A DNA stretch of 64,000 nucleotides from Tipula vernalis. Its lineage: Eukaryota; Arthropoda; Insecta; Diptera; Tipulidae. The stretch is from contig OY282559.1 of assembly GCA_958295665.1 (NCBI GenBank), positions 269,491,347 through 269,555,346 of the forward strand, read 5' to 3'. Numbering within the stretch: position 1 is the first letter of the stretch; every line of letters begins with the position of its first letter. Under the pieces are notes generated by a model. The model searched no databases, had not been told where the DNA came from, and saw only the letters and a program-made list of their open reading frames with translations. Below, piece by piece: positions 34,490 through 46,900 of this stretch. A program made the position numbers and the translations under genes.

Positions 34490-34996
34490 ATAGGATGCAT
34501 AAAAAAACGAGAAACGATTTCGGATTATATTTGTAGAAAATAAAGAAATTTATTTACTTTCCCTATGAAATACATGAAGATATCTATGGGGTCAGATTGA
34601 CCCCAATACACAGACAACGTGATAGTAAGCTATACACAAAGTGAAGGTTAAAATTCTTCTTTGATTGGAAAGTCCGTTTGTTTTAGATATTAATAATTTT
34701 ATTTTAAAACCGTTATTCTATCCACATGAACCAAATTTAATTTTATTCATTTTTATTTTTGTTTTTTCGTTTACTTCGAAGTAGAGGAAAAGAGATATGT
34801 GCAGTACTAAAATGAAACGAATGCATTTAAATTACTTTTTTGTTACAATAAATTGCTTTGTTCGCACATTCGACATCTAGAAACAATCTAACTAATATAA
34901 ACGTGAAACAGTTAAATAATACTATTTAGTGAATAGTGATACACAATAATTAAAACGCCTATTACCGTTATTTAATAGTTAGTGCATAAAAATAAA

Positions 34997-36667
34997 ATGG
35001 GGGAGGAAAATCGGAATCTGTCGGAATCAAGAATTAGTGTCATCAAATTATACGGCATTACAAAAGTAATCCATTTAGAGTCAATAGAATTTGAAAATAT
35101 CCATACAATATTTGAAAAGCAATCAACTACATTTTTTGGTGATCAATTGCTTTTTACCAAAAAACTAAAGGAGTGGCGCAATGATCAGGTAAATGATAAA
35201 TTCTAAAACTTATTTTCGATATCGATTTTTATTTTAATTTGTTAATTAACCCATTTGCGGCCAATTTAGTTTGGTTGATTAAAATAACATTAACACGTGC
35301 TCCCAATTCAGCCCAATTGGAAACATCTGGAGCCCTATTTTACAACCACACACAACGTGGGTTGTTTAATAAGGTATTTTAAGGTTAGGTCGTCGAAACC
35401 GAATTAGTTATACCTCTAAATTTAATATTAGACCTAAAAATTGTAGTATGTCCTATTATCGACATCTAAATGAATTTTTTTTAAATTATTGATTAAAATC
35501 GTGCTTTAATCCTAAGGGGAAACCTATGTTATGTGATGCCGACACAGTGACCACAGCTACAAACAGCAGGGATTAAGAATGGTTGGCAAAAATTTCAAAC
35601 GATATAAGTACAAGAACTTTTCAATGTTCCACACCATCCAACCTACCTCAAAACTCATATCCGTCAAACGGCTCAGAATTGGAAGAAATTTTGAAATCGA
35701 CAGTAAGGGGTGGACAAGTTTTACATTACTACGCAACCTACGATCGCCTTAACAACACACAAAAAAACAATTAGTTCATTGCATAGTTGATTCTTGGCTA
35801 ATGAACCATTCAAAAATTACTTATACCGATATGAAACGATTTTTAAACTATTCAATCACAAAATGAGAAATAAATTGTATAATTTACATTGCAGAGCATA
35901 TATTTGATGCCTCGAAAACCCGGTCAAAGAAATCCTTTAGGAAAATTAGTCTCGCGGTGGAGCAATATGGCACATAATAAACCTGCTTCTAGAGAAATTA
36001 TTTCTTCGGATAACAACACAGAAATTATGGATATAGACATTTCTGACCAAGGTAAGTTTTTATTGGTGTAAAATATTTATGTTATTATAACAAAAAAACA
36101 AAATTTAAAAATATTCATAAATTATTTTCAGAACTTACAGAATTGAAATGTTGGTTACAGAACCACATTAGCCCATGGGATCAAGTGGTTAACAATTGGA
36201 GACGTACATCAAAGTATCGGATTAATCAGTTCCAGAATGAAGCAACTTTATTAAATAGTTTATTATTAGAATGGCCATTGTATAAAAATCCTGACGGCGA
36301 TCAATTAATTGACATTGATTTCGATACAATGCATCCAGGGAAGCAGTTTAATTTATTAAACGACTTCGAAGATTTCATATCAAAAATAATGGTTTGCTTC
36401 GATAAAGAAATTAAAGATAAAAAGTCTCTCGAAATGATGCAAATTTTAAAAAAGGGTGACCTACAAAAAAGTAAACAACATTAAGCTACTTTACAATAAC
36501 ACCCACTATAATACTGGTTTTATTATTATTCGACAGATTCAAGAGATTGTATTGTAGTATTGCTGTTACATGCGATTCTTCAGCCGCCAAGAATCAGTCG
36601 GAATTGTAAACCAACCATCTTAGACGGGCAACAAGATTTTATGATTCATATAAGTAATCTGAGTTAA

Positions 36668-36699
<32 letters not shown>

Positions 36700-37760
36700 T
36701 TTATTTCAATAAAATAAATACAAAATTAAAATCTAATTGAAACAACATTATAAAATATGAAATAAAGTACAGCTCCTATAGACATTATGTCTGTAGTGGA
36801 GCAATTTAAAACAAATTTTAATTAAAATTTATATAATATTCTTTGTTTACATAATTAACAATAATCTTCAACAAAATACAAGCTCAGTTATTAAAATAGA
36901 TATATTTAACTACACGACGGCACATTAGAACATAATGTAATTTAACATTTATACTAAAAATATTGCTCGATATCATCGATGTCAAGTAACCAAGTCCGAA
37001 TTTCCCTGTTAAATTTATGCCTCTGCGCAGATGGAAGCATTTTCACATTTTTAGGTAAAAGATGGAACCAAAAAGGTGCCATATATAAATAAAATCTTCT
37101 AAACCTTTCACTATTACAACGAAGACCGACAAAATTGTTTGGATTTCTCATATTATACACGTGGTATATTCGACTATGATAACTATTGCTACGAACAAAA
37201 AACATTTTCAATACTTTAAAAACATACAAATACCTTAGAGGCAACAAGTTTAACTCGCGAAAAAGCGGAATAGTGGGTGTATTCCTTGGACAAGCATAAA
37301 TTAATTTGATAATTCTTTTTTGCGCTACAAAAAGATCTGCAATATTAGCAAAGTAAATTCCACCCCAACTAGTTATACCATACATTAAGATAGATTCAAC
37401 AAGAGCATGATATAACCTTCTTAAAATAAAAGAAGGGCACAAAGGCAGTTAACCATGAAAAATTTGGCAAAAAATGCCGAAGAAAATAATTGCGTACAAC
37501 CAAAATTAATAGCAATCGGGCCGCAATTCGAAAAACTGGACCATTTTTATGTGTATTGCGAGGGGATACACTACAAATATACGACGTTCGTTAAAGGAAT
37601 AGACACCGTAATTAAATTGTGCTATGTCTTTAAAACTCGTTATTCAAAAAGAAGTAAATTAGTGTGGCTCTTCCTTGAAGAATATTTCTTTCAATTAAAA
37701 TCGGAAGAATACCCTTCAGTTACAAATTTAATTAATAGAATAACTCGAGCAAAAAACTAA
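34997..37760 (+). pseudogene. ORF1 homologue of element G, spliced and split by a LINE
   Basis: Exons by splice sites and match to element E: 34997-35188 (start MGEENRNL, SAM-like segment ending KEWRNDQ, donor CAG|GTAAAT), about 35550-35850 (ELEEILKSTVRGGQVLHYY; frameshift near 35760), about 35889-36051 (MPRKPGQRNPLGKLVSRW), 36132-36470 (CWLQNHISPWDQ, LLEWPLYKNPDGDQLIDIDF), and from 36537 on (DCIVVLLLHAIL). A LINE insertion (36668-37446) cuts this last exon. It resumes at about 37447 with PKLIAIGPQFEKL, FYVYCEGIHYKYTTFVK and a C-terminal helix (LVWLFLEEYFFQLK) that is absent from E. The phase at the 36470/36537 junction matches E exactly. Confidence 0.7.
36668..37446 (-). mobile_element. 5'-truncated LINE fragment
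   Basis: A minus-strand insertion flanked by AGTTAA (36662-36667 and 37447-37452). Its 3' end on the minus strand is (TAA)n at about 36668-36692, with a polyadenylation-like aataaa just inside. The ORF at 36954-37442 encodes the last 162 residues of a non-LTR reverse transcriptase: RRLYHALVESILMYGITSWGG, QKRIIKLIYACP and LFRELNLLPL. These are the thumb and post-RT signatures of the CR1/Jockey group. No RNase H domain is seen. Confidence 0.8.
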
Positions 37761-37976
37761 TAACTTTTCAGTGCTTCTTATGCAAAAATAACTTTATTAA
37801 TTCAAATTTATTTATAAAACACCTAAAAACATTTCATAGAACACCAAATATATATATAAATTCCTATGTCGTCAAGTTGATTGTTCTCCAAATTTTCAAA
37901 ATATTCATGCATTTCAGAAGCACTTAAATAACATGAAAATGTTCACAAGCCCAATCTTTTAAATACCCATTTTAAT

Positions 37977-39853
37977 TTGCCATCAACCAAGGAATTATTT
38001 ATTAATAGTACAACGGATCGCGTGACTGAAGATCAGTCAAGTTCAAGTCTATGTATATATTTTCCTGAAAATACTGAACTAACTCCTGATATTGATCAAT
38101 TGACCACAAAACATAGTCAACCCGACAATTTTAAAGTTTCTGTTTCACAATTTCTTTTAAAACTACATCAGAAATCAGAATTGTCACGTAAAAGTATAAT
38201 TTTTATACAAAATTTAATTACAGAGTTTATAATGAAACCTATTTATGATAAATTATCTGAAGATATTACTTTGAATACCGATGTCGCTCAAGCATTGATT
38301 AATCCCTTTGGGCAATTAAATACGGAATTTAAATTGTCCTCCATATAGTCCTCCGATACCATTTGTTATTAATTACAGCCTTGCAGAAGTAATTACTCAA
38401 TTCACCCCAACACTACTATCATGTAAATCGGAAGCATGCCTATTAGATATAAAATTTCAAATAAAAAAATATTTTGAAACACCTGGTTTGCTGAAAACAA
38501 CCATTGACAATTATAACCAACTATGATCAAAAAAAATAATTTAGAAAATCTGGTAAATGAGTCAATTTGGCAAGAATTTCACAATCATAACGATAGAATA
38601 AGGTTTCCTATGTTTATTTACATTGACGAATTTGAAATAAATGATCCATTGGGTCCCAAATCAGGGCGTCATAAAATATGTGGAATATATTATAGTTTCC
38701 CCATGATCCCAAATTTTCAAATAAGTAAATTGAATAATATATTTGTTGCAGATTTCGTGAAATCAACTGATTTTAATGAATTTGGTTGTAATCGTTCATT
38801 AAAATCACTTATAGAAATTTTAAAATCTATTGAAGAAAATGGATTACAGATAAAATCTGAAGGCAAAATCTATAATTACGGGGATTAAGGAAATATCTAT
38901 TTTTAATATACTTAATAATTTTCATGTAACCAAAAATATTGGATGTGATATAATGCATGATATTTATCTGGGTGTCTGTAAATACGATTTGTCTGTCATT
39001 TTAGATTATTTCATTTACAAGAAAAAAACTTTTCTCTTTAGAACAATTCAATTACATAAAACAAACATTTGATTATTGCTATTCAGAAATAGGAAATATA
39101 AGTCCACCAATTGAAAAGACACATATCCAAAGTTCACTCTTTAAAATTAATGCGCGACAAATGAGAACACTTATTCATTTTGTGCCTGTATTGATAGGTG
39201 GCTTTGTACGTTATGATGACCAAGTTTACAAATTTTTAATAACTTTAGTTAAGTTAATCGAGCAAACATTAAATTTGCTTCAATGTATAATTCAAAGTCA
39301 TAATGAACAGTATCAGGAGCTTTTCAATTTGCATTTAAAGCCTAAATTTCATAATATAGTGCATTATCCGACCATCATCAGAAATTTAGGACCTATAAAG
39401 TTTTTATCATGTTTCCGATTTGAGGCAGAACATAAATTACATAAAACCTATGCCCATAACATCACCTCAAGGTTGAATATACCATTATCACTAGCAATAA
39501 AAGCTTCTCTAAGATTTTCGTGTAATATAGTCGAAAAAGATTTCTTCCAGGAAGAATACGTGTTTAATTCAGATTTGAAATCATTTGCATTAAATCAAAT
39601 GCCTTACTTCTCTAACATTATCAATATTAAGAATAATACAAACATTCCAAACGAAAGAATTAACTCAATTCTATTTCGGGGAATAACATTTAGAGTTGGA
39701 AATTTTTTGAGCGTCACTAAAGGCACTGATTTAAAAATATATCAATTAACAGAAATTACAATACATGAAAATAACCAATCTCTAACGAATGTGAAGTTTT
39801 CGACAAATAACAAAAGCTTTATATGTATTAGTACGCGATTATATAGTCTGTAA
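37977..39853 (+). pseudogene. Transposase of element G, decayed homologue of the E transposase
   Basis: Pieces align along the E protein. 37977-38345 matches the region before the core (NPFGQLNTEFKL). After a frame change, 38523-38888 carries MFIYIDEFEINDPLGPKSGRHKICGIYYSFP. Then, with about 100 residues lost (including the CxxC knuckle), 38890-39160 carries IGCDIMHDIYLGVCKYDLS in shifted frames. 39161-39853 carries HLKPKFHNIVHYPT and CFRFEAEHKLHK. At the positions of the E motifs it keeps IDEF, DxxHD and FEA. At least three frame changes and the deletion make it non-functional. Confidence 0.8.
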
Positions 39854-39917
39854 AAAAATTGGTATTTTGCATAAAACTTGTAAAATGTCAAATAGATGAA
39901 ATAAAACCGACATCAGA

Positions 39918-40213
39918 GGTTGGACATACGATGGGGTTTGACCCTTTTGTTATTGCACTCGAAAATTGAAAATTACAAAAAAAAAAAAAATTTAAATGGT
40001 TTGTTAACTGTTCCGAAGATTGGCCAACTCATCGATGGTTTTTTGATAGAGTATGTCTCTAGCTAACTCCTCATATGCGTCCTGTCTATCGGAAAACTCT
40101 ATGAGTTGGCCAATCTTCGGAACAGTTAACAAACCATTTAAATTTTTTTTTTTTTGTAATTTTAAATTTTCGAGTGCAATAAAAAAAGGGTTAACCCCAT
40201 CGTATGCCCAACC
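39918..40213. mobile_element. Palindromic MITE
   Basis: Inverted ends ggttggacatacgatgggg and, in complement, ggttgggcatacgatgggg. The arms (about 39918-40037 and 40093-40213) pair through poly-A/poly-T tracts and gttaactgttccgaagattgg. No clean target duplication was found. Confidence 0.75.
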
Positions 40214-40218
40214 ACCGA

Positions 40219-40365
40219 TGTATTTTTGATAGAGTATGTCTCTAGCTAACTCCTCATATGCGTCCTGTCTATCGGAAAACTCTATGAGTTGGCCAATTTC
40301 GGAACAGTTAACAAACTATTTCAATTTTTTGTTGTTGTAATTTTTCAATTGCACCAAAGTGAACC
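40219..40365. repeat. Extra direct copy of the MITE loop and right arm
   Basis: Sequence from tttttgatagagtatgtctc through gttaacaaac repeats that of 40047-40140, giving an arm-loop-arm-loop-arm order. Confidence 0.8.
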
Positions 40366-41277
40366 CATTTATTATAAATAGATAGTGTTAAATTTATTAT
40401 TTTTATTTGACATTTTTATGTACATAATCCAATTTTTAATTTATAATTTACTGGTTCAAGACAATCTACTGATGGTTATTTTATATTTTTTGCGTTTGAG
40501 ATGGTATTGCTTTATAGAATTTTCTTACATTGCTTTCGCCGACTGTTTCACCAATACTTATATCTTTTTTGTTAATTAAACAAATTTCGTATACATACAT
40601 ATTTTGTTATTTTGTTATTTTTGTCGGAAACTTCACAACCGTAATCTCTAGCGCTTTGTGTCGAATGGGAACAAAGTTATTTTTCGGAACATTTCCAATC
40701 GGTAATTATCACCATCCCAACTCAAGATCACACATTTCTTAACTTTTATAATTTCGATGGACCTCCAGTTCATTATAGTATATTTATCCAAAGCAATTAG
40801 ATTGAAAAAGTATTGGTAGGTAAACATAAAATAAAAAATAAAAATATAAGTACATATAAATTAAAATTAAATTACGTTTAAAAATTAATACATAATTATA
40901 TACGAATTGTTTTTGTTTATTATTTGTAATACACTTTTGTAATTTTTGTGTAAGAGAGTGTATAATTGAAAATCTAAGTTGAAATATGTAATGTATAGTA
41001 ATGAAATGAAAAAAATTAAATTGCAATAAATATAAAACAGCATTTTATTTTAGATCAAAGCGATGATTTTTATTTTTAACGTTTTAACGAGAGGTTTAGA
41101 GATTTAAACAAGAAGTAGTCCTTCTTAAAATTAATTGAGAGGTAATACTTATTGAAATAAATGGAAATCATTTTAAAGAAACAGTAAAAATAAGATTATA
41201 TCTTATAATAATAAACTCAATTCATTTTCATTTAAGAAGAAATCTATTCCAATCGGCCGATTATTCAAGAAGTTGTT
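40366..41277. other. Non-coding sequence of element G
   Basis: AT-rich, with only short chance ORFs. From about 41040 it has words similar to G's ends (gaaatcattttaaag, tttaagaagaaatc), consistent with the right subterminal region before D inserted. TGTT at 41274-41277 is D's target duplicate. Confidence 0.5.
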
Positions 41278-41333
41278 TGTAACGAAAAGGGACGTGAAGT
41301 CACTCCGTTAGCAGATATCCATGCCACTTATGG
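41278..41333 (-). repeat. Outer piece of the left (3') LTR of element D
   Basis: TGTAACGAAAAGGGACGTGA through gccactt matches 55132-55186 of the intact right LTR. The piece ends at element C; its continuation is at 48135. ATGG (41330-41333) is C's target duplicate. Confidence 0.88.
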
Positions 41334-41697
41334 TGTTATGGATTACTGATATTATACTGTAGTTTTATATAATTATTCATGTAATTACTTGTATACTAGT
41401 TAAGTACATCATCTTTGTATATGTATTGTATGTACCAAAACCTATAAATACCAATTCTGTCTAATCAACGGGGAGTTGGTCAGTCAGCTTTTGTTATCGA
41501 ACTTGTACCAAACAAAAAAAATGTATAAAAGTTATATTAAATATTAAATAAAGACTTGTACATATATATATAAAAATAAATAAGATTGAAAGTTTAATAA
41601 ATAAAAAAGGAGTGAATTGTGAGTTTAATTTTTAAAAAGTGCAATATCCAATATCCTATTAATTTCCATACCAAATTAAAAAACATTAATTACAACA
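41334..41697 (+). repeat. 5' LTR of element C
   Basis: 364 bp, identical by eye to 47767-48130. It has a TATA-like ctataaatacc near 41451-41461 and an aataaag near 41548. Confidence 0.93.
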
Positions 41698-41703
41698 AAA
41701 ATT

Positions 41704-41720
41704 TGGTGACAGCGGTGGGA
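41704..41720 (+). other. Primer-binding site of element C
   Basis: TGGTGACAGCGGTGGGA, six bases after the 5' LTR end. The tRNA was not identified. Confidence 0.6.
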
Positions 41721-42862
41721 TTGCTCTAAGCAGCAATTCTTGGTGTGGAAATTCCGCTAGTTAAAAAACATTTACTTATTGACAGTTATAACGTGAAATT
41801 AAATGCTAATTTTAACGCGAGTACATAGTGCAATATGAAAACACATGTGTTCTTGAAAATGTTCGTGAAAATGTGAAGCGAAAATGTTTACTTCAATTTA
41901 ATAATTAAAATGAAAAAGAAATTATTCACAATGTAAAACATAAGTTATCCTAAAAACATTAATTACAACAACAAAATAATTTCTTAATATTCAATTTTAA
42001 TACTAAAATCACAAGTGTAAGCAACGTATGATTTCGATCCATAAAAAGAAACAAACATAATTAAACAACAATTTATTATGCCATACGAGTTTTACTAAAA
42101 TATAATAAACAGCGTCATATTAACAAAGTCAACGGAACAACAGTTGATTGTCCATAATACAACCGATCATACGACATCAATTCCGCAAAGATCATAAAAA
42201 TCATTATTTAAAATCAAATAAATCAAACGGTCGGATCACAATAAAACCAGCAGTTCTTCTATTGCCAGTATATTGTTATCACATGGCAATCAAACGGATT
42301 TAAAATTAAAAAAAATTTTTAAAATAAAATTTTCATCCGTTCATAATTACGTAGTATGTCATGGTATTATATGTGACATTCTATTACATCATAAGTCAAG
42401 ATTTAACATAAAATCATGGGTGCCTGTTTTTTTAAATTTATAAATAATATCACGACATCGAGGTCGCAGCAGTATTTCAACATCTAATAATCATCTCAAA
42501 TCACAGCCATAACGGATTACCGTTTCCATCAAATTCCATTGAAGTGCAATATTTAACAATGGAATACAATCATAGAATTCAGCTTTATTTAATCAATGGA
42601 TATCATCAAAAAAGTATTGTTAAGGTTAGTTTACATTTTTTCCCTTTATTCTCAACTTTATTTTAGTCATTTAATTGATAACAGATCTTCTAAGTAATTT
42701 TGTGGGTTCGATAATACGTATTCATTTTTTTTCATTGGTATCGTCAATGAAACACAATTAGTAATTTTTTTAAATTATTTTCATTCATTAACATATGTTG
42801 TTGTTGTCGTATTATTTCTATATCAGAAATTGTATTTTATTATTCTCCTAAGTTTGAATCTA
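41721..42862 (+). other. Leader of element C
   Basis: Untranslated sequence of about 1.1 kb, very AT-rich. A GT-type donor context (aaggttagtt) near 42620 and a pyrimidine-rich stretch before 42830 could mark an intron, but this was not settled. Confidence 0.5.
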
Positions 42863-43990
42863 ATGTCATCTGAAAATTTGCATAACTCAAATGTTTACTT
42901 CATTACTTTCCGAAATCAAAATAAAAAAAAACAAATCAAAAGGCGCTCAAGGTCTCTAATTAAAACACATAACGAAGATTATTCTGACAACATTAAATTT
43001 GCTGATTTATCTCAAGTAGACAGATATTTAAAACAATCTTCGCGATTTACAATGTCTATTTTAAATTTGGATGTTGCCCTAAAAATCATTCCTGATTTTG
43101 ATGGTAGCACAGATCGTTTACATAAATTTTTATTATGTTGTGATATGGTATATAATGATTTATTGCATACGGAATACAATAAATTTCTTAATTTAGTAAA
43201 AACAAAACTTTCACATAAAGCGTACGACATAGTGAAATATACTGATTATGGTACATGGAAAGAGTTGAAAGAAGAATTGAAAAATAAATTTGAATGTTCC
43301 AAATCCATAGAACAATTACAAGTAGAGCTCATTAACGTTAAGCAAGAAAGAAATGAGAACGTTATAACATATGCCAGTAGGGTCGAAAAATTACTCTCTG
43401 AATTGAACGAAGTATGTATAACTAGTGAAGGTACAGCTGTTTCAAAAACAATTATACACCTAAATTCTAAAACAGCCCTTAAGGCTTTTCAAGAAGGCCT
43501 TATCGATCCAATCAAACTTATCATTAAAGCTTGTCGTTTTACTACACTCCAGGAGTCCATAAATAAAGCTTGTGAAGAAGAACTTACTTTAAGTACACGT
43601 AATAGCCTAAATTCTTATGACCAACCTAACAAAGTTAAGTGTCAAATTTGCAAACAAGTTGAACATTCCGCTGAGAAATGTTACAATCGATTCCCAGATC
43701 AGAAAAATCAAGTTGCTACTAGAATTTTACCAAATCATATGACATTTAACAGGAATAATGAATTAAAACATCAAAAACCGGAAATTACTGTAGTCCAGAA
43801 AGCTTTAATTTGTGCTTACTGTAAGGCGCCTGGACATCACATTAGTATATGCAGAAAACGTCAGTTTGTTAACTCAAACAAACATAATGAACCCTCAAAA
43901 CCACATATTCCATCTTCTTCGGGAAATGGATTGGGATCCGTTCCAGAAATTCCAGTAAACACTCCTGTCCGGATCCAGAATTTAAAGTAG
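42863..43990 (+). CDS. gag: Gag polyprotein of element C
   Basis: 375 residues from the ATG at 42863; eleven upstream codons are open but have no ATG. Basic N-terminus, then a capsid segment (IIPDFDGSTDRLHKFLLCCD, LKNKFECSKSIEQLQ, ERNENVITYASRVEKLL, FQEGL). Two CCHC zinc knuckles follow (CQICKQVEHSAEKC and CAYCKAPGHHISIC). The last codons before the stop form the slippery heptamer T-TTA-AAG, so a fraction of ribosomes should shift -1 into Pol. No lesion seen. Confidence 0.9.
   Translation: MSSENLHNSNVYFITFRNQNKKKQIKRRSRSLIKTHNEDYSDNIKFADLSQVDRYLKQSSRFTMSILNLDVALKIIPDFDGSTDRLHKFLLCCDMVYNDLLHTEYNKFLNLVKTKLSHKAYDIVKYTDYGTWKELKEELKNKFECSKSIEQLQVELINVKQERNENVITYASRVEKLLSELNEVCITSEGTAVSKTIIHLNSKTALKAFQEGLIDPIKLIIKACRFTTLQESINKACEEELTLSTRNSLNSYDQPNKVKCQICKQVEHSAEKCYNRFPDQKNQVATRILPNHMTFNRNNELKHQKPEITVVQKALICAYCKAPGHHISICRKRQFVNSNKHNEPSKPHIPSSSGNGLGSVPEIPVNTPVRIQNLK
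43981..43990 (+). promoter_or_regulatory. -1 frameshift site (UUUAAAG) at the gag stop of element C
   Basis: Gag reads AAT TTA AAG TAG. The heptamer T TTA AAG fits the X XXY YYZ rule, and slipping back one base gives TTT AAA GTA GAG, which is the Pol frame and is open to 44259. The stop directly follows the heptamer. Confidence 0.7.
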
Positions 43991-46900
43991 AGCGTTTCCC
44001 AGATCTAAATATTACAAACAATAATTTACAAAATAAACATGATCATTCCAGTTTTTTAATTAATCATAATGCAAATTGTTCCAATCATAAATTTAATCCA
44101 AATTCAATTCATAATTATTGGAATTCAAATTTAGAGCTTCACTCAATTAATATTACAAATCAACACAGCAATAAAAAATATATTGAATTACACCTAGACG
44201 TTTTAAAACCAAATTCGTTTCTCTTTTTGGTCGACACCGGGGCTGACATTAGCATAATATAACGTAATTTCTTGGCTGATGACACACTTTGTTACCCCGA
44301 AAGAAAATGTAAAATCAAAGGAATAACTACTCAATTAATCGAGACAATAGCTAGTTGTGAAGCAAATATAATTCTATCGGAATCTCTATCCATAAATCAT
44401 TCATTCCAAATCGTGTCAAGTTCGTTTCCAGTATCATGCGCTGGTATTATTGGAAAAGATTTTTTGTCGAAATATAAGTGTAAGATAGATTTTTCTAATA
44501 ACATTTTTGAAATTTTATTTAATGATATTCCAATTCAACTTAAACTAATGTCTAACTCTTCTGTTCTAATTCCGGCTCGTTCAGAAAAAACAACTTCAAT
44601 TCATTCCGATATTCTCAACGACATCGATTATGTTTGCCAATCATCCCAAATATTGTCTGGCGTATACATAGCAAATTCTATCATTAGATCAAAAAATAAT
44701 CTCGTAACTATAAGCATCGTAAATACAAACGATTATGAAGTCGAAATTGAAAATCTTAATTTGCAAGTAACCAAACTAGACGAGTTTGAAATAATTCAGC
44801 TAAATTCTTGGTCAAATGTTATAAACAATCGTTTACAAATTATTGAATCGTTTCTAAAAATCGACCATCTTAATCAAGAAGAACGAAATTCTATTATAAA
44901 CCTATGTCGAAAGTATAACGAAATCTTCTTCGTGCCAGGTGATAAGCTTACCGCAACCGATGTCACGATGCACAAAATTAGAACCAACAGTAACATAGAT
45001 CCCATATATGTCAAGCAATACCGCTTACCAGAATTTACGAAAACCGAAATCAACAAACAGATTACCGAAATGCTGGAAAATGACATAATCGAAGCGAGTA
45101 AAAGTCCCTGGAATTTTCCATTAATCGTAGTGCCTAAAAAGACAAATGAAAACGAAGAAAAAAAATGGAGAATTGTGGTGGATTTTCGCAAATTAAACGA
45201 TGTCACTGTAAACGACGTGTTTCCCTTACCAAATATTACAGATATTTTGGATCATCTTGGCAAATCCAAATATTTTTCCACTTTGGACCTTGCGAAAGGC
45301 TATCATCAGATTCTGTTAGATCCCAAAGACAGAGAGAAAACTGCCTTTAATACTCACTTGGGACATTTCCAGTTTAAGCGAATGCCTTTCGGACTGAAAA
45401 GTGCACCAGCGACGTTTCAGCGTCTCATGAATACTATTCTAAGTGGTTTAAATGGTATAAAATGTATTGTTTATCTAGATGACGTGATAGTGACTGGTTA
45501 TAATCTTGATGATCATAACACTAAATTAGAATCTGTCTTCAATTGTTTCAAAATCAATAATTTAAAGGTAAATCTAGAAAAATGCCAGTTCCTCTCTAAG
45601 GAAATCATTTACCTTGGCCATACAGTCACTGAGGAGGGTATTAAACCAGATCAAAAGAAAACAGAAGTAATAAAAAATTATCCTCAACCAATTAATCAAA
45701 AACAAGTAAAATCATTTTTAGGTTTAGCAGGTTATTACCGCCGTTTCATAAAACAATTTTCAGAAATATCCAAACCTCTTACAATTTTGTTAAAAAAAGG
45801 ACAGCCATTTATTTGGAATGCGTTTTGCGATGAATCTTTCACTAAGCTAAAAAATTGTTTATTAAATACTCCGATTTTACAACACCCAGATTTTTCCTTA
45901 CCATTCACAATTACAACCGATGCGAGCGACATTGCGATCGGTGCTGTTTTATCTCAAAATTCAAACGACTTTGATTTGCCCATTGCATTTGCTAGTCGAG
46001 TGCTGAATCAAGCTGAACTTAATTACCCAACGATAGAGAAGGAGCTATTGGCGATAGTATGGGCTTGCGAACATTTCCGCCCATATGTATATGGTCGTCA
46101 TTTTTCCATAATTACAGATCACAAGCCATTGATATGGATGTGTAATTTAAAAAACCCTTCCTCTCGGTTAATGAGGTGGCGTATTAGATTGGAAGATTTT
46201 GATTATAAGGTATATCACAAACCTGGAAATCTCAATCAAAATGCCGATTCTTTAAGCCGAATAGTAATTATACCTGATCAATCTAAAGAACTTCCTTCAA
46301 CTTCGAAAGAAATAAATGTCATAACTCGATCGAAAAGCAAACAACAATCTGAAATTAGGCAAAATTCCGAAAATCCTCAAAATACTGAAGCTATCGAAAC
46401 AAATTTGACGAATTCTACAATAATACATCTCACAGATGATACTGAAATTAATAAAGTAATTGAGGAATTTCATTCTAAACCGTTAGGTGGTCATCAAGGT
46501 GTATTCCGAACAGCACAGCGAATCAAAAGGTATTACTATTTCAATAATTTATACACTCGTATTAGAAAAGTAATTAAGTCTTGCGAATTATGTCAAAAAA
46601 ATAAATGCTGCAGATTTAATAAAACTCCAATGCAAATAACTACAACATCTTCCCAGGCATTTGACAAACTATTTTTAGATATCGTCGGTCCCCTCCCTGT
46701 ATCATATCAAGATAACAAATACATACTTACCATTCAGGACGACCTCACAAAATTTTCTCTTGCATTTCCTCTAATCAACCAGGATGCCGAGACCATAGCT
46801 CGAGTTTTTGTTGAGCGAATAATATGTGTTTTCGGAACTCCTCGGCAAATACTATCAGACCAAGGGGCGAATTTTATGAGTGAACTATTTACAAACGTGT

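Larger units (their letters stand above)
31496..34647 (+). mobile_element. Element I: piggyBac transposon remnant
   Basis: Flanked by TTAA (31492-31495 and 34648-34651) with ends CCTTC...GAAGG, as in piggyBac elements. Inside each end lies a palindrome of the form GGGGTC....GACCCC or close to it (31513-31529, 31710-31726 and 34588-34604). The C-terminal part of a piggyBac transposase remains at about 33770-34489; most of the N-terminal part is missing or unreadable. Confidence 0.82.

Noticed and set aside
44874..45206. Minus-strand ORF in element C
   Set aside because: Antisense of the RT domain, which carries all expected motifs.
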